A stretch of DNA of 64,000 bases from Terriglobus sp. TAA 43 (GTDB lineage: Bacteria; Acidobacteriota; Terriglobia; Terriglobales; Acidobacteriaceae), in assembly GCF_000800015.1 (NCBI RefSeq), contig NZ_JUGR01000001.1:2542001-2606000 (forward strand). The letters are read 5' to 3'. Position numbers and translations under genes: made by a program. The notes under the pieces were generated by a model. That model made no database searches and had not been told where the DNA came from. It saw only the letters and a list, made by a program, of their open reading frames with translations. Shown here one piece after another: positions 27,083 to 35,559 of this stretch. Each line of letters opens with the position of its first letter. Position 1 is the first letter of the stretch.

Positions 27083-27454
27083 ATGATCGACGAGCCAACA
27101 CCCGACCTCCACGGCTTGCGCCGCCGCAAGATGCTTGCCGCCGTGTACATCATTGGCGGCGTGGCCGAGCTAACGGCGTTCAGCATCCTGGCGGTGCTGC
27201 ATCTGCTGCCGTATTTTCCGGCTGCATTCGGCATCATCCTGGGACTGCACCTACTGCCGTTGGCTGGAGTATTTCACTCGTCGCACTTCCGCACGTTTGG
27301 CTGGGCCATTGCGCTGTGGTCGGCGGGATGTCTGCTGCTCACAGAACATCTGGTGCTGATGAGCAGCGCCGGCATTCTTGTGCTGGCGACGCTGCTCCTT
27401 CTTGTATTGCTTTTCCTTGGTCGCGCTGCAGCGCCGGCAAACACGGCTTCCTGA
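27083..27454 (+). CDS. Small four-helix membrane protein, 123 aa
   Basis: Four hydrophobic segments (AAVYIIGGVAELTAFSILAVL; FPAAFGIILGLHLLPLAGVF; FGWAIALWSAGCLLLT; LVLATLLLLVLLFLG) follow a short soluble N-terminus. I recognise no named family. The ATG at 27083 was chosen; a GTG at 27068 is also possible, and neither has a good ribosome binding site. It begins 40 bases after the GH67-like gene and ends 9 bases before the convergent manA. It could be an uncharacterised inner-membrane protein. Confidence 0.65.
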   Translation: MIDEPTPDLHGLRRRKMLAAVYIIGGVAELTAFSILAVLHLLPYFPAAFGIILGLHLLPLAGVFHSSHFRTFGWAIALWSAGCLLLTEHLVLMSSAGILVLATLLLLVLLFLGRAAAPANTAS

Positions 27455-27463
27455 GCACGCGAC

Positions 27464-28426
27464 TTACGGGGTGGCGCGCACCAATTCCAGCGCACTATCA
27501 GCCCGCACCAACACGCGAGCCACATCCGCAGGCACAATCACGGAAGTGCTGGCAGGAAGCTCCGTCAGGGCTTCGCCGACCACAATCACCTGAGCGTCGC
27601 CACCGATGGCCGTCAGGCAATAGGGCTTGTCGCCGGGATTCTCAAACTCGATGGTGTCGCCAATCTTCAGCGTGAAGCTATCCACGGTGAAGTACTTTTC
27701 CTGGATCAACCGTTTGCCTTCGCGTCCTTCTACGGTGATGGGTTTCGCCTCAACCTTACCCGCACGTGTAGTCACCTTGCTCACAGCCAATCCCTTGTCG
27801 ACGTGCAGTTCGCGCGGACGACCGTAGTCGTACAGGCGATACGTGGTGTCAGAGGTCTGCTGCGTTTCGAGGATGGTCACGCCCGGTCCAATGGCGTGGA
27901 CCGTTCCCGCGTCCACAAACACCATGTCGCCAGCGGCCACAGGGATGTGTTCCAGTAACTCTTCTGCAGTGCCGTTCGCGATGGCATCGCGCAGTCCGTC
28001 CAGCGTCGTACCCTGCTTTAATCCACAGGCTACAGAGGCGCCCGGTTCGGCTTCGAGGATGTACCAGCACTCCGTTTTGCCGCGACCAATGTTTAGGGCA
28101 GCAGCCTCTTCGTCGTTTGGGTGCACCTGTACGGAAAGTTTGTCATTCGGGAACAGAAGCTTCATGAGCAGAGGAAATTCTTTTTCCTTCGCCAACGTTC
28201 CCAGCAACCTGACCGGCTCTTTCCCTGCCAGTGACGCAAGCGTTTCGCCCGCGTAATCGCCGTCATTCACGAGGGACTGCGGCCCGGTCAACCAGGCTTC
28301 ACCGATCGGATCCTTGTACTTGGCATCGCGCTCAGCCCAGTCGGGATACCAAGGCTTCAGGTCGCGGCGACCCCATGTGCGTTCGGAGAAAGACGGATGC
28401 AGGCGAAATGGATTGAGAGTGCTCAT
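27464..28426 (-). CDS. manA: Mannose-6-phosphate isomerase, class I, 320 aa
   Basis: A short (Firmicute-type) class I ManA that converts mannose-6-phosphate and fructose-6-phosphate, using zinc. Zn ligands are visible in LSVQVHPNDEEA and AIGPGVTILETQQTSDTTYRLYDYGR; GKTECWYIL and DAGTVHAIG are characteristic cupin segments. The ATG at 28426 is preferred to an upstream in-frame ATG because the family N-terminus (MSTLNPFRLHPSFSERTWG) starts there. It follows galT by 30 bases, so it is the last gene of a galK-galT-manA operon, which together with the GH27 enzyme suggests growth on galactomannan-like material. Confidence 0.93.
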   Translation of the reverse strand: MSTLNPFRLHPSFSERTWGRRDLKPWYPDWAERDAKYKDPIGEAWLTGPQSLVNDGDYAGETLASLAGKEPVRLLGTLAKEKEFPLLMKLLFPNDKLSVQVHPNDEEAAALNIGRGKTECWYILEAEPGASVACGLKQGTTLDGLRDAIANGTAEELLEHIPVAAGDMVFVDAGTVHAIGPGVTILETQQTSDTTYRLYDYGRPRELHVDKGLAVSKVTTRAGKVEAKPITVEGREGKRLIQEKYFTVDSFTLKIGDTIEFENPGDKPYCLTAIGGDAQVIVVGEALTELPASTSVIVPADVARVLVRADSALELVRATP

Positions 28427-28456
28427 GGCACTCCCATTGTCCTCCATTGCGGCGGT

Positions 28457-29479
28457 TTAGCGCATTACATTACGCAGCGTGGCTGCGGCGCTTTCCGGTG
28501 TGATGTCGCGCTGCGGCGATCCCAGCAGTTCAAATCCCACCATGAACTTGCGCACCGTGGCCGAGCGCAGCAACGGCGGATAGAAATGCGCATGCAACTG
28601 CCATTCCGGATGCTCTTCGCCATCGCATGGGGCGGGATGAAAGCCCATGGAATATGGGAACGGCGCATCGAAGACCCGGTTGTAGCCAGCGGTGAGCGTC
28701 TTGAGGATGTCCGCGAGGCCATTGCGTTGGGCCTCACTCAGCGCTCGCATGGAGGCAACAGGATCACGCGGCAACACCAGGGTTTCAAATGGCCACACTG
28801 CCCAGAATGGAATCACTACAACCCATGTGTCATTCTGCGCGACCACGCGTTCGCCTTTCTCCAGTTCCTTCTGCAGATAGGCATGCAACATGGTTTCGCC
28901 GTGCTTCGCGAAGTATTCCTTTTGCGTGCGCAGCTCCGTGGCGGGTTCGTTGGGAATATGTTCGGTGGCCCAGATCTGGCCGTGTGGATGCGGATTGCTT
29001 GCACCCATCATGGCGCCTCGATTTTCAAAGATTTGCACGTAGCGAATGCCCGGATTTGCCGCCAGTTCTGCTTCCTGCGCAGCCCACACATCCACCACGC
29101 CGCGGATCGACGGCACATCCATCGTTGCCAGCGTAAGGTCATGTCGCGGACTGAAGCACAACACGCGACAGATGCCTCGCTCCGTTTCAGCATGCAGCAG
29201 GCCATCGTCTTCCGTGATGGTCTCAGCGTCAGGCTTCAAAGCCGCGTAATCATTGGTGAAAACGTAGGTGCCGGTGTAATGCGGTGTCTGCTCGCCGCCA
29301 GCGCGCGGATTGCCGGGGCACAGATAGCACGACGGATCGTACTGCGACGCCTGCGGGATAGCAGCGTCTTCCGTCTGGCCTTGCCACGGACGCTGCGTGC
29401 GATGCGGCGATACGAGCACCCACTCCCCACGGAGCGGATTCCAACGACGATGCGGTGTGGTCAGCAACAACGAATTCAT
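28457..29479 (-). CDS. galT: Galactose-1-phosphate uridylyltransferase, 340 aa
   Basis: Second step of the Leloir pathway, exchanging UMP between UDP-glucose and galactose-1-phosphate. The active-site motif NPHPHGQIW is at residues 162-170, with His166 as the nucleophile; CYLC (51-54) and later His residues should bind zinc. The length is normal for the family. Its ATG overlaps the galK stop by one base (TAATG), which points to translational coupling. Cytoplasmic. Confidence 0.95.
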   Translation of the reverse strand: MNSLLLTTPHRRWNPLRGEWVLVSPHRTQRPWQGQTEDAAIPQASQYDPSCYLCPGNPRAGGEQTPHYTGTYVFTNDYAALKPDAETITEDDGLLHAETERGICRVLCFSPRHDLTLATMDVPSIRGVVDVWAAQEAELAANPGIRYVQIFENRGAMMGASNPHPHGQIWATEHIPNEPATELRTQKEYFAKHGETMLHAYLQKELEKGERVVAQNDTWVVVIPFWAVWPFETLVLPRDPVASMRALSEAQRNGLADILKTLTAGYNRVFDAPFPYSMGFHPAPCDGEEHPEWQLHAHFYPPLLRSATVRKFMVGFELLGSPQRDITPESAAATLRNVMR

Positions 29480-30597
29480 TACGCACGCTCCAGTTGCGCC
29501 AGCGCGCCATCCGCCGGTGTGCAGACGTAGATTTCAGCTTCGATGTTGAAGTGGCCTTTGTACGCCACGGCAAGCTGCGCCGTGAATTGGGGAACGTCGT
29601 CCGATGCGACGAGGCTCACGGTGCATCCACCAAAGCCGCCGCCGGTGAGACGTGCGCCGTAGCAGCCCGGCAGCGTGACCGCTGTGGCTGCAAGGAAATC
29701 AATCTCGGGGACGCTGTCTTCAAAGTCGTCGCGCTGGCTGGCGTGGGAGCCATTCATCAACTCGCCCAGTTTCACAGCGTCGCCTGCCTTCATGGCGACC
29801 TCCGCCTGACGCACACGCGCATTTTCTGTGATGACGTGCTTACAACGCTTGTACACGTCGTCGCTCAGGCTGGCACGTACGAACTCCAACTGCTCTGTCG
29901 TTGCGCGCCCAAGGTCTTCTGCTTCCGGGAAGCGCGCACGGATGACAGCCTGACCTTCTTCCAACTCGCGGCGTCGCACACCATAATCGCCCGTGGCGAC
30001 AGAGTGCCGCACCATGCTGTTGGCAATCACGATGCTGCACTGCGCCAGGAAACCGGTGTTCATCGGCAACAACTCGTAGGTGAGCGTGCGCGTGTTCAGC
30101 AACAGCGCGTGTCCTTCTGTTGCGGCTGTCACAACAAACTGATCCATGATGCCGCAGGGCGAACCGACAAAGTTGTTCTCTGCACGCTGGCACAGCAGAG
30201 CAATCTCCTTTGCCTCAAGCATTGCGCCTGCGTGACGCAACAGTGCCACAGCAGTAGCCACTTCAATTGACGCGGAGGAACTGAGCCCCGCACCCAGCGG
30301 CACGTTTCCATCCAGCTCCATGCGGAACGGCGGCACTTCGATGCCCAGCGCCCACAGCTCATGCAACACGCCTGCCGGATAGTCGCTCCATGCGCCGGTG
30401 GCCTTCTCATCGCGCGAACTGGCGTGCTCTCCGGGGAACGCTGTCGAAGTAAACACGTAGCCGTCTGCGGCAGCAGTCACGGTGGCCTTCGTTGCGAAGG
30501 GGATCGCCATGGGTAACACTAGCCCGCCGGTGTAATCGGTGTGTTCGCCCAGCAGATTTACACGGCCTGGTGCATACGTAAACATTGCAGATGTCAA
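29479..30597 (-). CDS. galK: Galactokinase, 372 aa
   Basis: A GHMP kinase that phosphorylates galactose at C1 with ATP. Motif [16 protein letters not shown] is at residues 11-25, the ATP-binding motif [13 protein letters not shown] around 100-112, and the third motif [14 protein letters not shown] near the C-terminus. Either a TTG at 30597, which has AGAGG 8 bases upstream, or an ATG at 30585 could start it; I kept the TTG because of the ribosome binding site. It is the first gene of galK-galT-manA and faces the alpha-galactosidase that supplies galactose. Confidence 0.95.
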   Translation of the reverse strand: MTSAMFTYAPGRVNLLGEHTDYTGGLVLPMAIPFATKATVTAAADGYVFTSTAFPGEHASSRDEKATGAWSDYPAGVLHELWALGIEVPPFRMELDGNVPLGAGLSSSASIEVATAVALLRHAGAMLEAKEIALLCQRAENNFVGSPCGIMDQFVVTAATEGHALLLNTRTLTYELLPMNTGFLAQCSIVIANSMVRHSVATGDYGVRRRELEEGQAVIRARFPEAEDLGRATTEQLEFVRASLSDDVYKRCKHVITENARVRQAEVAMKAGDAVKLGELMNGSHASQRDDFEDSVPEIDFLAATAVTLPGCYGARLTGGGFGGCTVSLVASDDVPQFTAQLAVAYKGHFNIEAEIYVCTPADGALAQLERA

Positions 30598-30616
30598 ACG
30601 CTAAACCTCTCTCCGC

Positions 30617-30657
30617 AGCATAGCTTGGGGATTCTGTAATGCAAACCGATGTATGCT
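30617..30657. promoter_or_regulatory. galK promoter and candidate shared operator
   Basis: On the minus strand TTGCAT (30639-30644) and TATGCT (30617-30622) are 16 bases apart, giving a leader of 10-15 bases for galK. The imperfect palindrome GCAAAC-CGAT-GTATGC (30641-30656) covers the -35 and lies between galK and the alpha-galactosidase gene, so it could regulate both. Confidence 0.45.
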
Positions 30658-30704
30658 TTTCTGCGCAGTTCGACCACCTGATTCTGAGGTCTCAAAAAAA
30701 TTCT

Positions 30705-31901
30705 ATGCGACGTATTGCCTTTGCCCTGCTTGCTTCTGCACTTTCTCTGTCTGCCGTGGCGCAGACCAAACCCGCAGCACAGACCACGCTGGCGCCCACA
30801 CCGCCCATGGGATGGAACTCGTGGAACTGGTTCGCTGGAAAAGTAACGCAGGACGACGTGAAGGCCGCAGCGGATCTCATCGTCTCCAGCGGCATGCGCG
30901 ATGCGGGCTATGTGTACGTGAACATTGACGATACGTGGGAAGGCAAGCGCGACGCGAGCGGCGTGCTGCACACCAACGAGAAGTTCCCGGACATGAAGGC
31001 GCTGGCCGACTATGTACACAGCAAGGGCCTGAAGCTGGGCATCTACAGCAGCCCCGGCGACCAGACCTGCGCGAAGTACGAAGGCAGCCTGGGCCATGAG
31101 CAGCAGGACGCCGACCTGTATGCCTCGTGGGGTATCGACTACCTCAAGTACGACCTCTGCGGGTTCGGCAAGGAGATGAAAAGCAAGGCTCCGGATGACC
31201 AGCTGAAGCAGAACCAGATGATGCACGACGCCTACGAGAAAATGCACCAGGCGCTGCTGAAGACAGGACGCCCCATCGTGTACAGCCTGTGCCAATATGG
31301 CTTTGATTCCGTATGGCAGTGGGGACCGTCCGTGGGTGCAAACCTGTGGCGCACAACGGGTGACGTGCAGGCGAACTGGGCCTCCATCGCGCTCATTGGG
31401 AAGACACAGATTGGACTCGGCAAGTACGCTGGCCCCGGCCATTGGAACGATCCCGACATGCTGGAAGTGGGCAACGGCAAGCTGTCGCCGAATGAGAACC
31501 GTGCACACATGGGCATGTGGGCCATGCTGGCCGCGCCGCTGCTGGCAGGCAACAACCTGACGCAGTTGACCCCGGAAGTCACTGGCATCCTGACAAACCG
31601 CGAAGTCGTGGCCATTGATCAGGACAAGCTGGGCAAGCAGGCAGAGCGTGTCTACCAGGAAGGACCAATCGAAATCTGGTCGCGTCCGCTGGCTGACGGC
31701 GGTGTGGCTCTGGCTGTCATCAACTTCGGTGAAGATGAGAACTTTGTGCGCGGCGTTGGTCTCCACCTGAAGGAAGCAGGCGTGAAGCCAGGCATGAAGG
31801 CACACGATATCTGGAATGCAAAGGACCTTGGCGCGATCAAGGACGACTACAAGTACTCGCTGAAACGCCACCAGATGTTGCTGCTTCGGTTCTCGAAGTA
31901 G
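30705..31901 (+). CDS. Secreted GH27 alpha-galactosidase, 398 aa
   Basis: Signal peptide MRRIAFALLASALSLSAVAQ (ATG at 30705). The GH27 opening TPPMGWNSWNWF is at 33-43; the nucleophile is Asp150 in YLKYDLC and the acid/base is Asp220 in WRTTGDVQ, with HWNDPDMLEVG following. A short C-terminal beta-sandwich completes the domain. It hydrolyses terminal alpha-1,6-galactosyl residues of melibiose, raffinose or galactomannan. The divergent galK-galT-manA operon would process the released galactose. A strong terminator follows. Confidence 0.94.
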   Translation: MRRIAFALLASALSLSAVAQTKPAAQTTLAPTPPMGWNSWNWFAGKVTQDDVKAAADLIVSSGMRDAGYVYVNIDDTWEGKRDASGVLHTNEKFPDMKALADYVHSKGLKLGIYSSPGDQTCAKYEGSLGHEQQDADLYASWGIDYLKYDLCGFGKEMKSKAPDDQLKQNQMMHDAYEKMHQALLKTGRPIVYSLCQYGFDSVWQWGPSVGANLWRTTGDVQANWASIALIGKTQIGLGKYAGPGHWNDPDMLEVGNGKLSPNENRAHMGMWAMLAAPLLAGNNLTQLTPEVTGILTNREVVAIDQDKLGKQAERVYQEGPIEIWSRPLADGGVALAVINFGEDENFVRGVGLHLKEAGVKPGMKAHDIWNAKDLGAIKDDYKYSLKRHQMLLLRFSK

Positions 31902-31923
31902 TTTCAAGCTGATTCAATCGGTG

Positions 31924-31973
31924 GCCCGTCAACCTGCGTGAAGCGACATGCTTCGTTCAGGTTGACGGGCTTT
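31924..31973. terminator. Long bidirectional terminator
   Basis: GCCCGTCAACCTG (31924-31936) pairs exactly with CAGGTTGACGGGC (31958-31970); an inner GAAGC/GCTTC stem extends it, followed by TTT. It serves the alpha-galactosidase and the convergent receptor gene. Confidence 0.88.
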
Positions 31974-31985
31974 CACTATTGAGCT

Positions 31986-34900
31986 CTACCACTCAAAACG
32001 TAGGCCAGCCTGCAGACGTCGTTCGCGTGTGGGCGAGTTTGCCGACTGACTTGCCATGCCAAAGGGCTTTCCGGTCACTCCCTCTGTGGTGATCGTTGCA
32101 GCGTCTTGAAAGGTAAGCGGTACGACACCATCTGCACCTGCCGAACCTACAAGAAATGCGCGCTGTTCCACAGTGGTCACGTTCACATGATTTAGCAGGT
32201 TATAGGCCTGCATCATCAGTCGCAGGCGGACGCGATCACGCTTTATCGCAAAGGCACGCGACAGACTCACATCGACGTTCTCAGTCCAGGGGAGACGCAA
32301 CGAATTGCGCCCCACGCTGGGCAGGTAATTCGCGCCGCCGGAGTTGTTCAGACTCTCACGGCCACCCGGCAAGGACGAACCGCCGGAAAGGTTATAGCTG
32401 TAGGGTCGTCCGCTTTGAAACAGCAGTACCGGGGAAAGCGACCATCCATTGCCAACCGCGCGAAGAAAAGCATTTGCCATCTCTGCATGCGGTTGCCACA
32501 CTGCCAGCATTGTTACGCGGTGCCGGTGATCGAAATTTGATGGCGCGCGATCGTAAAGCGGACTGTACGGATCGAAGTGCGCGTTCTCGTTGCTCGCCGT
32601 GGGACCAGTGCGTACGGTGTCGAGCGATTTACTGTACGTCCACGAAGCACGAAGCGTAAGGGAGCGTGGCGTTTGATGCTCCAGTGACAACGCCATGGCG
32701 TGATACGTTCCGTTGCCATCCGAAAGGATGGCCGTCACTGGGCCAAACGCGGATGTTTTGCGTGCGGTGTACAGCGGCACATGAAATACATCGCCGCCGC
32801 TTGCGCCCGCTTCGCCGCCGTTGCGCACGATACGGAATGCGATGTTGGAAGTGGATGGCGCGATGTTGAGATCAACGGTGTCTGTCAGTTCACGACTCAT
32901 GGCAAGAACGTAGCTGCCTGAAATGTGCGTTCGAGTCGCAATCTGCTGAGAAACCGACAATTCAGCGGTCTGCGCTGTTGGCATCTGAAACGAACGTGAA
33001 AAGGCCCATGCAGCGCCTGTGGCGGCCAGCGGTCCAAACGGTGCGCAGGTGTACGTGGCGGGATAGCCAAAGTTCGTTCCGTACGAAGCGCACGCAGGAT
33101 CGATGATGGTGCGCGGTGTAATGCGAAGCTGCGTCTGGCTCGCGGTTTGTGCGGTGTTCGCAAGTGCTCGTTGAATCGTAGTACCGGGGATACTTGAGAA
33201 TTGAAAACCGTATCCCACTCGCACCACCGTCCCGCTCGTTGGTGCATACGAAATGCCCCCGAATGGCGCTAGATCATTTGTGTCTGAGGGCATTGTCTGG
33301 GTCGCTGCGAAGCCGCCAAAGACCGCGTCAATGCTGGCATTCGGATGCTGTGGTGGCGGCAGCCGATCCCACTCGTAACGTGCACCTGCGTTGATGTGAA
33401 GTCGCGGCGTCACGCGCCAGCGATCCGAAACAAACGCGCTCCATTCGGCTGTATGGAAACGAGCCTCCGGGATGCTTCCGAACGTTTGCGTGAAGCTGGA
33501 GAAGCAGAAGTAATGCGGCTGCGAGTAGATGGACGGGCACCCGCCATTCGGATAGCTGGCAGAGTTGTAGGTGTAATCCGTGAGGAAGTCCACCAACGAA
33601 CCTGCATGCCCCGCTGCGGTGGAGTTGGCATAGAGATAACGTCCATTGTTGGCTTCGCTTCCGGCAATGCGCTCGTCCGTTGCGATGAGCGATGTGCCCA
33701 CACTCACCTGGTGCGCGCGTCCGTGGAATTGCAATGTGATTCCTGCCTCGACGTTGCGTTCATCGGGAAGCCTGCGCAGCCCGGTGATAGGCGCGCTGCC
33801 GAACGAGAATGCATCGGACAGATCCACCTGCGGAGCGCTACCGCCCGGACCCGTGTGCGGCTCCTGTGGCAATGGCGTTGGTGATTCAGCGTAGGTCACG
33901 TCGCGGCTGTAGCCGATGCGTGCATCCAGGCTCCATCGCCGATGCAACATGGCCGTCGTGTGTAACAGCACGTCATCGCCTTCCGTACGAGCGCTGCCAA
34001 TGCTGCCGCGTCCGCGCGCCACCACAGGCAGAGCATTCTGCCCCGCCGCGGAGTCGAATCGCACACGATTCCATTGCGCAGAGGTGTTGCTGCGCGCCGT
34101 GTCCCAATCCAGCCGCGGAAAGAGCGACACCTCATTCGCATGGCGATCCAGCGTGCCGCTCAGGCTGTCGATGTATGCCAGCCCTTTCGCAATTGCGGTG
34201 GTGCTGACGCCGCGATTCGCCAGCAAAGCACGCTGAACTGCTTTAAGCGAGTAAAACGCACTGTCTGACGGGCTGGAGATTGCAGGAAAACTCCTACGTT
34301 GGCCATCCACCGCGACAAAGCCATATGTACTGTGCAGACCGAGTCTGCCACCAATAGAACCACCGAACTGTTCACGTTGATCGCGAGGCTTTACCAGTGT
34401 CGTCGTGGGCGATCCGTTGTTGTAACGCGTCGTCGTGCTGAAGGGATTCGTGGCGTTTCCCGCGCTGTTACGAATCAGAAAGAACGCCGAGCCGTGGACA
34501 TCTTCGCCGCCGCGACGTGTGATGGTCCGCAGAGCTCCGCCCGCGCCGTGAGGTTGCGACGAATCGGCATCGGCCACGGCTCGCACGCCAAACTCCTGCA
34601 CGGCCTCTTGCGTAATGGCAAAGGGCAGAGCGCCGCCGCCACGCGGCTGCATATCAAACTGTCGCGTATGATCCTCGCCGTCAAGCGTGAAGCGGTTCAG
34701 CGCTGGGTCCTGCGCGCGGATGGACAACCGCGCGTTATCGGTATCGCCGACAGCTTGCGGCGCGCTCTCTTCTGCGGGATTCAATACTGCATTTGCGTCT
34801 TCCGCAGCGACCAGTGGAGTAAGCACTGCAAGTGATTGGAATCTGCGCCCATCCAGCGGTAGCATCTGCAACTGCTGCGGCGACAGGTTCGCATTCAACG

Positions 34901-35378
34901 GAGAATCAAACTCCACAGTGGGAGATGCGGTGACTTCCACTTCCTGACGTACTCCGCCAATCTGCATTTGCGGCATCAGGCGTGTTGTCTTGCCAACAGC
35001 GACACTCACAGCATTCACCTGTAGAGGAGTGAAGCCTGTGGCCGTAGCGGAAAGCACGTAAGTTCCGGCTGTGAGCGATGGAAAGTAAAACTCGCCCAGA
35101 CGATCCGATTGCAACGTACGCTGTTGGCCCGTTTGCACATCACGCAGTGTCAGTGTGGCGGCCGAAAGCACAGCGCCGGAGGGATCTCGGACAACGCCAT
35201 TCAGTGCGCCAGTCGATGCATCCTGCGCCATGACAGCGGGCACAGCGGCAACACTCAGCAGCAACGCGGTGAACGTTCGGCGTGGATAGAGAAGAACGGC
35301 GATACGAGACAACCCAGGCAAGCGAAACAGCACTCCGCAACCGCACGCTGAAGCCTGCGGCTGACTTCTTCGGAACAC
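31986..35378 (-). CDS. TonB-dependent receptor-like protein with CarboxypepD_reg domain, 1130 aa
   Basis: N-terminal carboxypeptidase-regulatory domain (TGALNGVVRDPSGAVLSAATL...), plug-like region with LPLDGRRFQSL and ALNRFTLDGEDHTRQF, and a long barrel ending LQAGLRFEW. The GTG at 35378 gives an unusually long Cys- and Arg-containing leader before the hydrophobic export segment (TFTALLLSVAAVPAVMA); a TTG at 35312 would give a more normal signal peptide, so the start is uncertain. Unlike the other two receptors, its plug has an extra Ala/Glu-rich insert (LVAAEDANAVLNPAEESAPQAV). It is convergent with the alpha-galactosidase and may import galactosides; that is inference from position. Confidence 0.85.
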   Translation of the reverse strand: MFRRSQPQASACGCGVLFRLPGLSRIAVLLYPRRTFTALLLSVAAVPAVMAQDASTGALNGVVRDPSGAVLSAATLTLRDVQTGQQRTLQSDRLGEFYFPSLTAGTYVLSATATGFTPLQVNAVSVAVGKTTRLMPQMQIGGVRQEVEVTASPTVEFDSPLNANLSPQQLQMLPLDGRRFQSLAVLTPLVAAEDANAVLNPAEESAPQAVGDTDNARLSIRAQDPALNRFTLDGEDHTRQFDMQPRGGGALPFAITQEAVQEFGVRAVADADSSQPHGAGGALRTITRRGGEDVHGSAFFLIRNSAGNATNPFSTTTRYNNGSPTTTLVKPRDQREQFGGSIGGRLGLHSTYGFVAVDGQRRSFPAISSPSDSAFYSLKAVQRALLANRGVSTTAIAKGLAYIDSLSGTLDRHANEVSLFPRLDWDTARSNTSAQWNRVRFDSAAGQNALPVVARGRGSIGSARTEGDDVLLHTTAMLHRRWSLDARIGYSRDVTYAESPTPLPQEPHTGPGGSAPQVDLSDAFSFGSAPITGLRRLPDERNVEAGITLQFHGRAHQVSVGTSLIATDERIAGSEANNGRYLYANSTAAGHAGSLVDFLTDYTYNSASYPNGGCPSIYSQPHYFCFSSFTQTFGSIPEARFHTAEWSAFVSDRWRVTPRLHINAGARYEWDRLPPPQHPNASIDAVFGGFAATQTMPSDTNDLAPFGGISYAPTSGTVVRVGYGFQFSSIPGTTIQRALANTAQTASQTQLRITPRTIIDPACASYGTNFGYPATYTCAPFGPLAATGAAWAFSRSFQMPTAQTAELSVSQQIATRTHISGSYVLAMSRELTDTVDLNIAPSTSNIAFRIVRNGGEAGASGGDVFHVPLYTARKTSAFGPVTAILSDGNGTYHAMALSLEHQTPRSLTLRASWTYSKSLDTVRTGPTASNENAHFDPYSPLYDRAPSNFDHRHRVTMLAVWQPHAEMANAFLRAVGNGWSLSPVLLFQSGRPYSYNLSGGSSLPGGRESLNNSGGANYLPSVGRNSLRLPWTENVDVSLSRAFAIKRDRVRLRLMMQAYNLLNHVNVTTVEQRAFLVGSAGADGVVPLTFQDAATITTEGVTGKPFGMASQSANSPTRERRLQAGLRFEW

Positions 35379-35490
35379 ACCACTGCGAGAACAAAGGCAC
35401 TGCTGCTGAAGCCCTCCCTATGTTGTCTGGAGAACTTCTAGGCGTAACAAAATTCGGATTTCCGCAGCGTAGCGTTTCCTGCGCGAAAAC

Positions 35491-35502
35491 GCAAAATCGT
35501 CT
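35491..35502 (+). repeat. Isolated copy of the 12-mer GCAAAATCGTCT
   Basis: Exact match to the core of the three-copy array at 49.3 kb, here in the short gap between two receptor genes. The flanking sequence is not shared. Confidence 0.6.
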
Positions 35503-35503
35503 G

Positions 35504-35539
35504 CAAAGAAAAAGGGCGACGGTGAAGACCGTCGCCCTT
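35504..35539 (-). terminator. Rho-independent terminator of the third receptor
   Basis: AAGGGCGACGGT and ACCGTCGCCCTT pair over 12 bp with a 4-base loop (35512-35539). On the minus strand a T-rich tail (TTTCTTT) follows. Confidence 0.88.
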
Positions 35540-35559
35540 CGCATACAAGGATTCCAGAG

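Noticed and set aside
30594-31907. Open frame of 437 codons on the minus strand
   Set aside because: Antisense to the GH27 alpha-galactosidase with intact catalytic residues.
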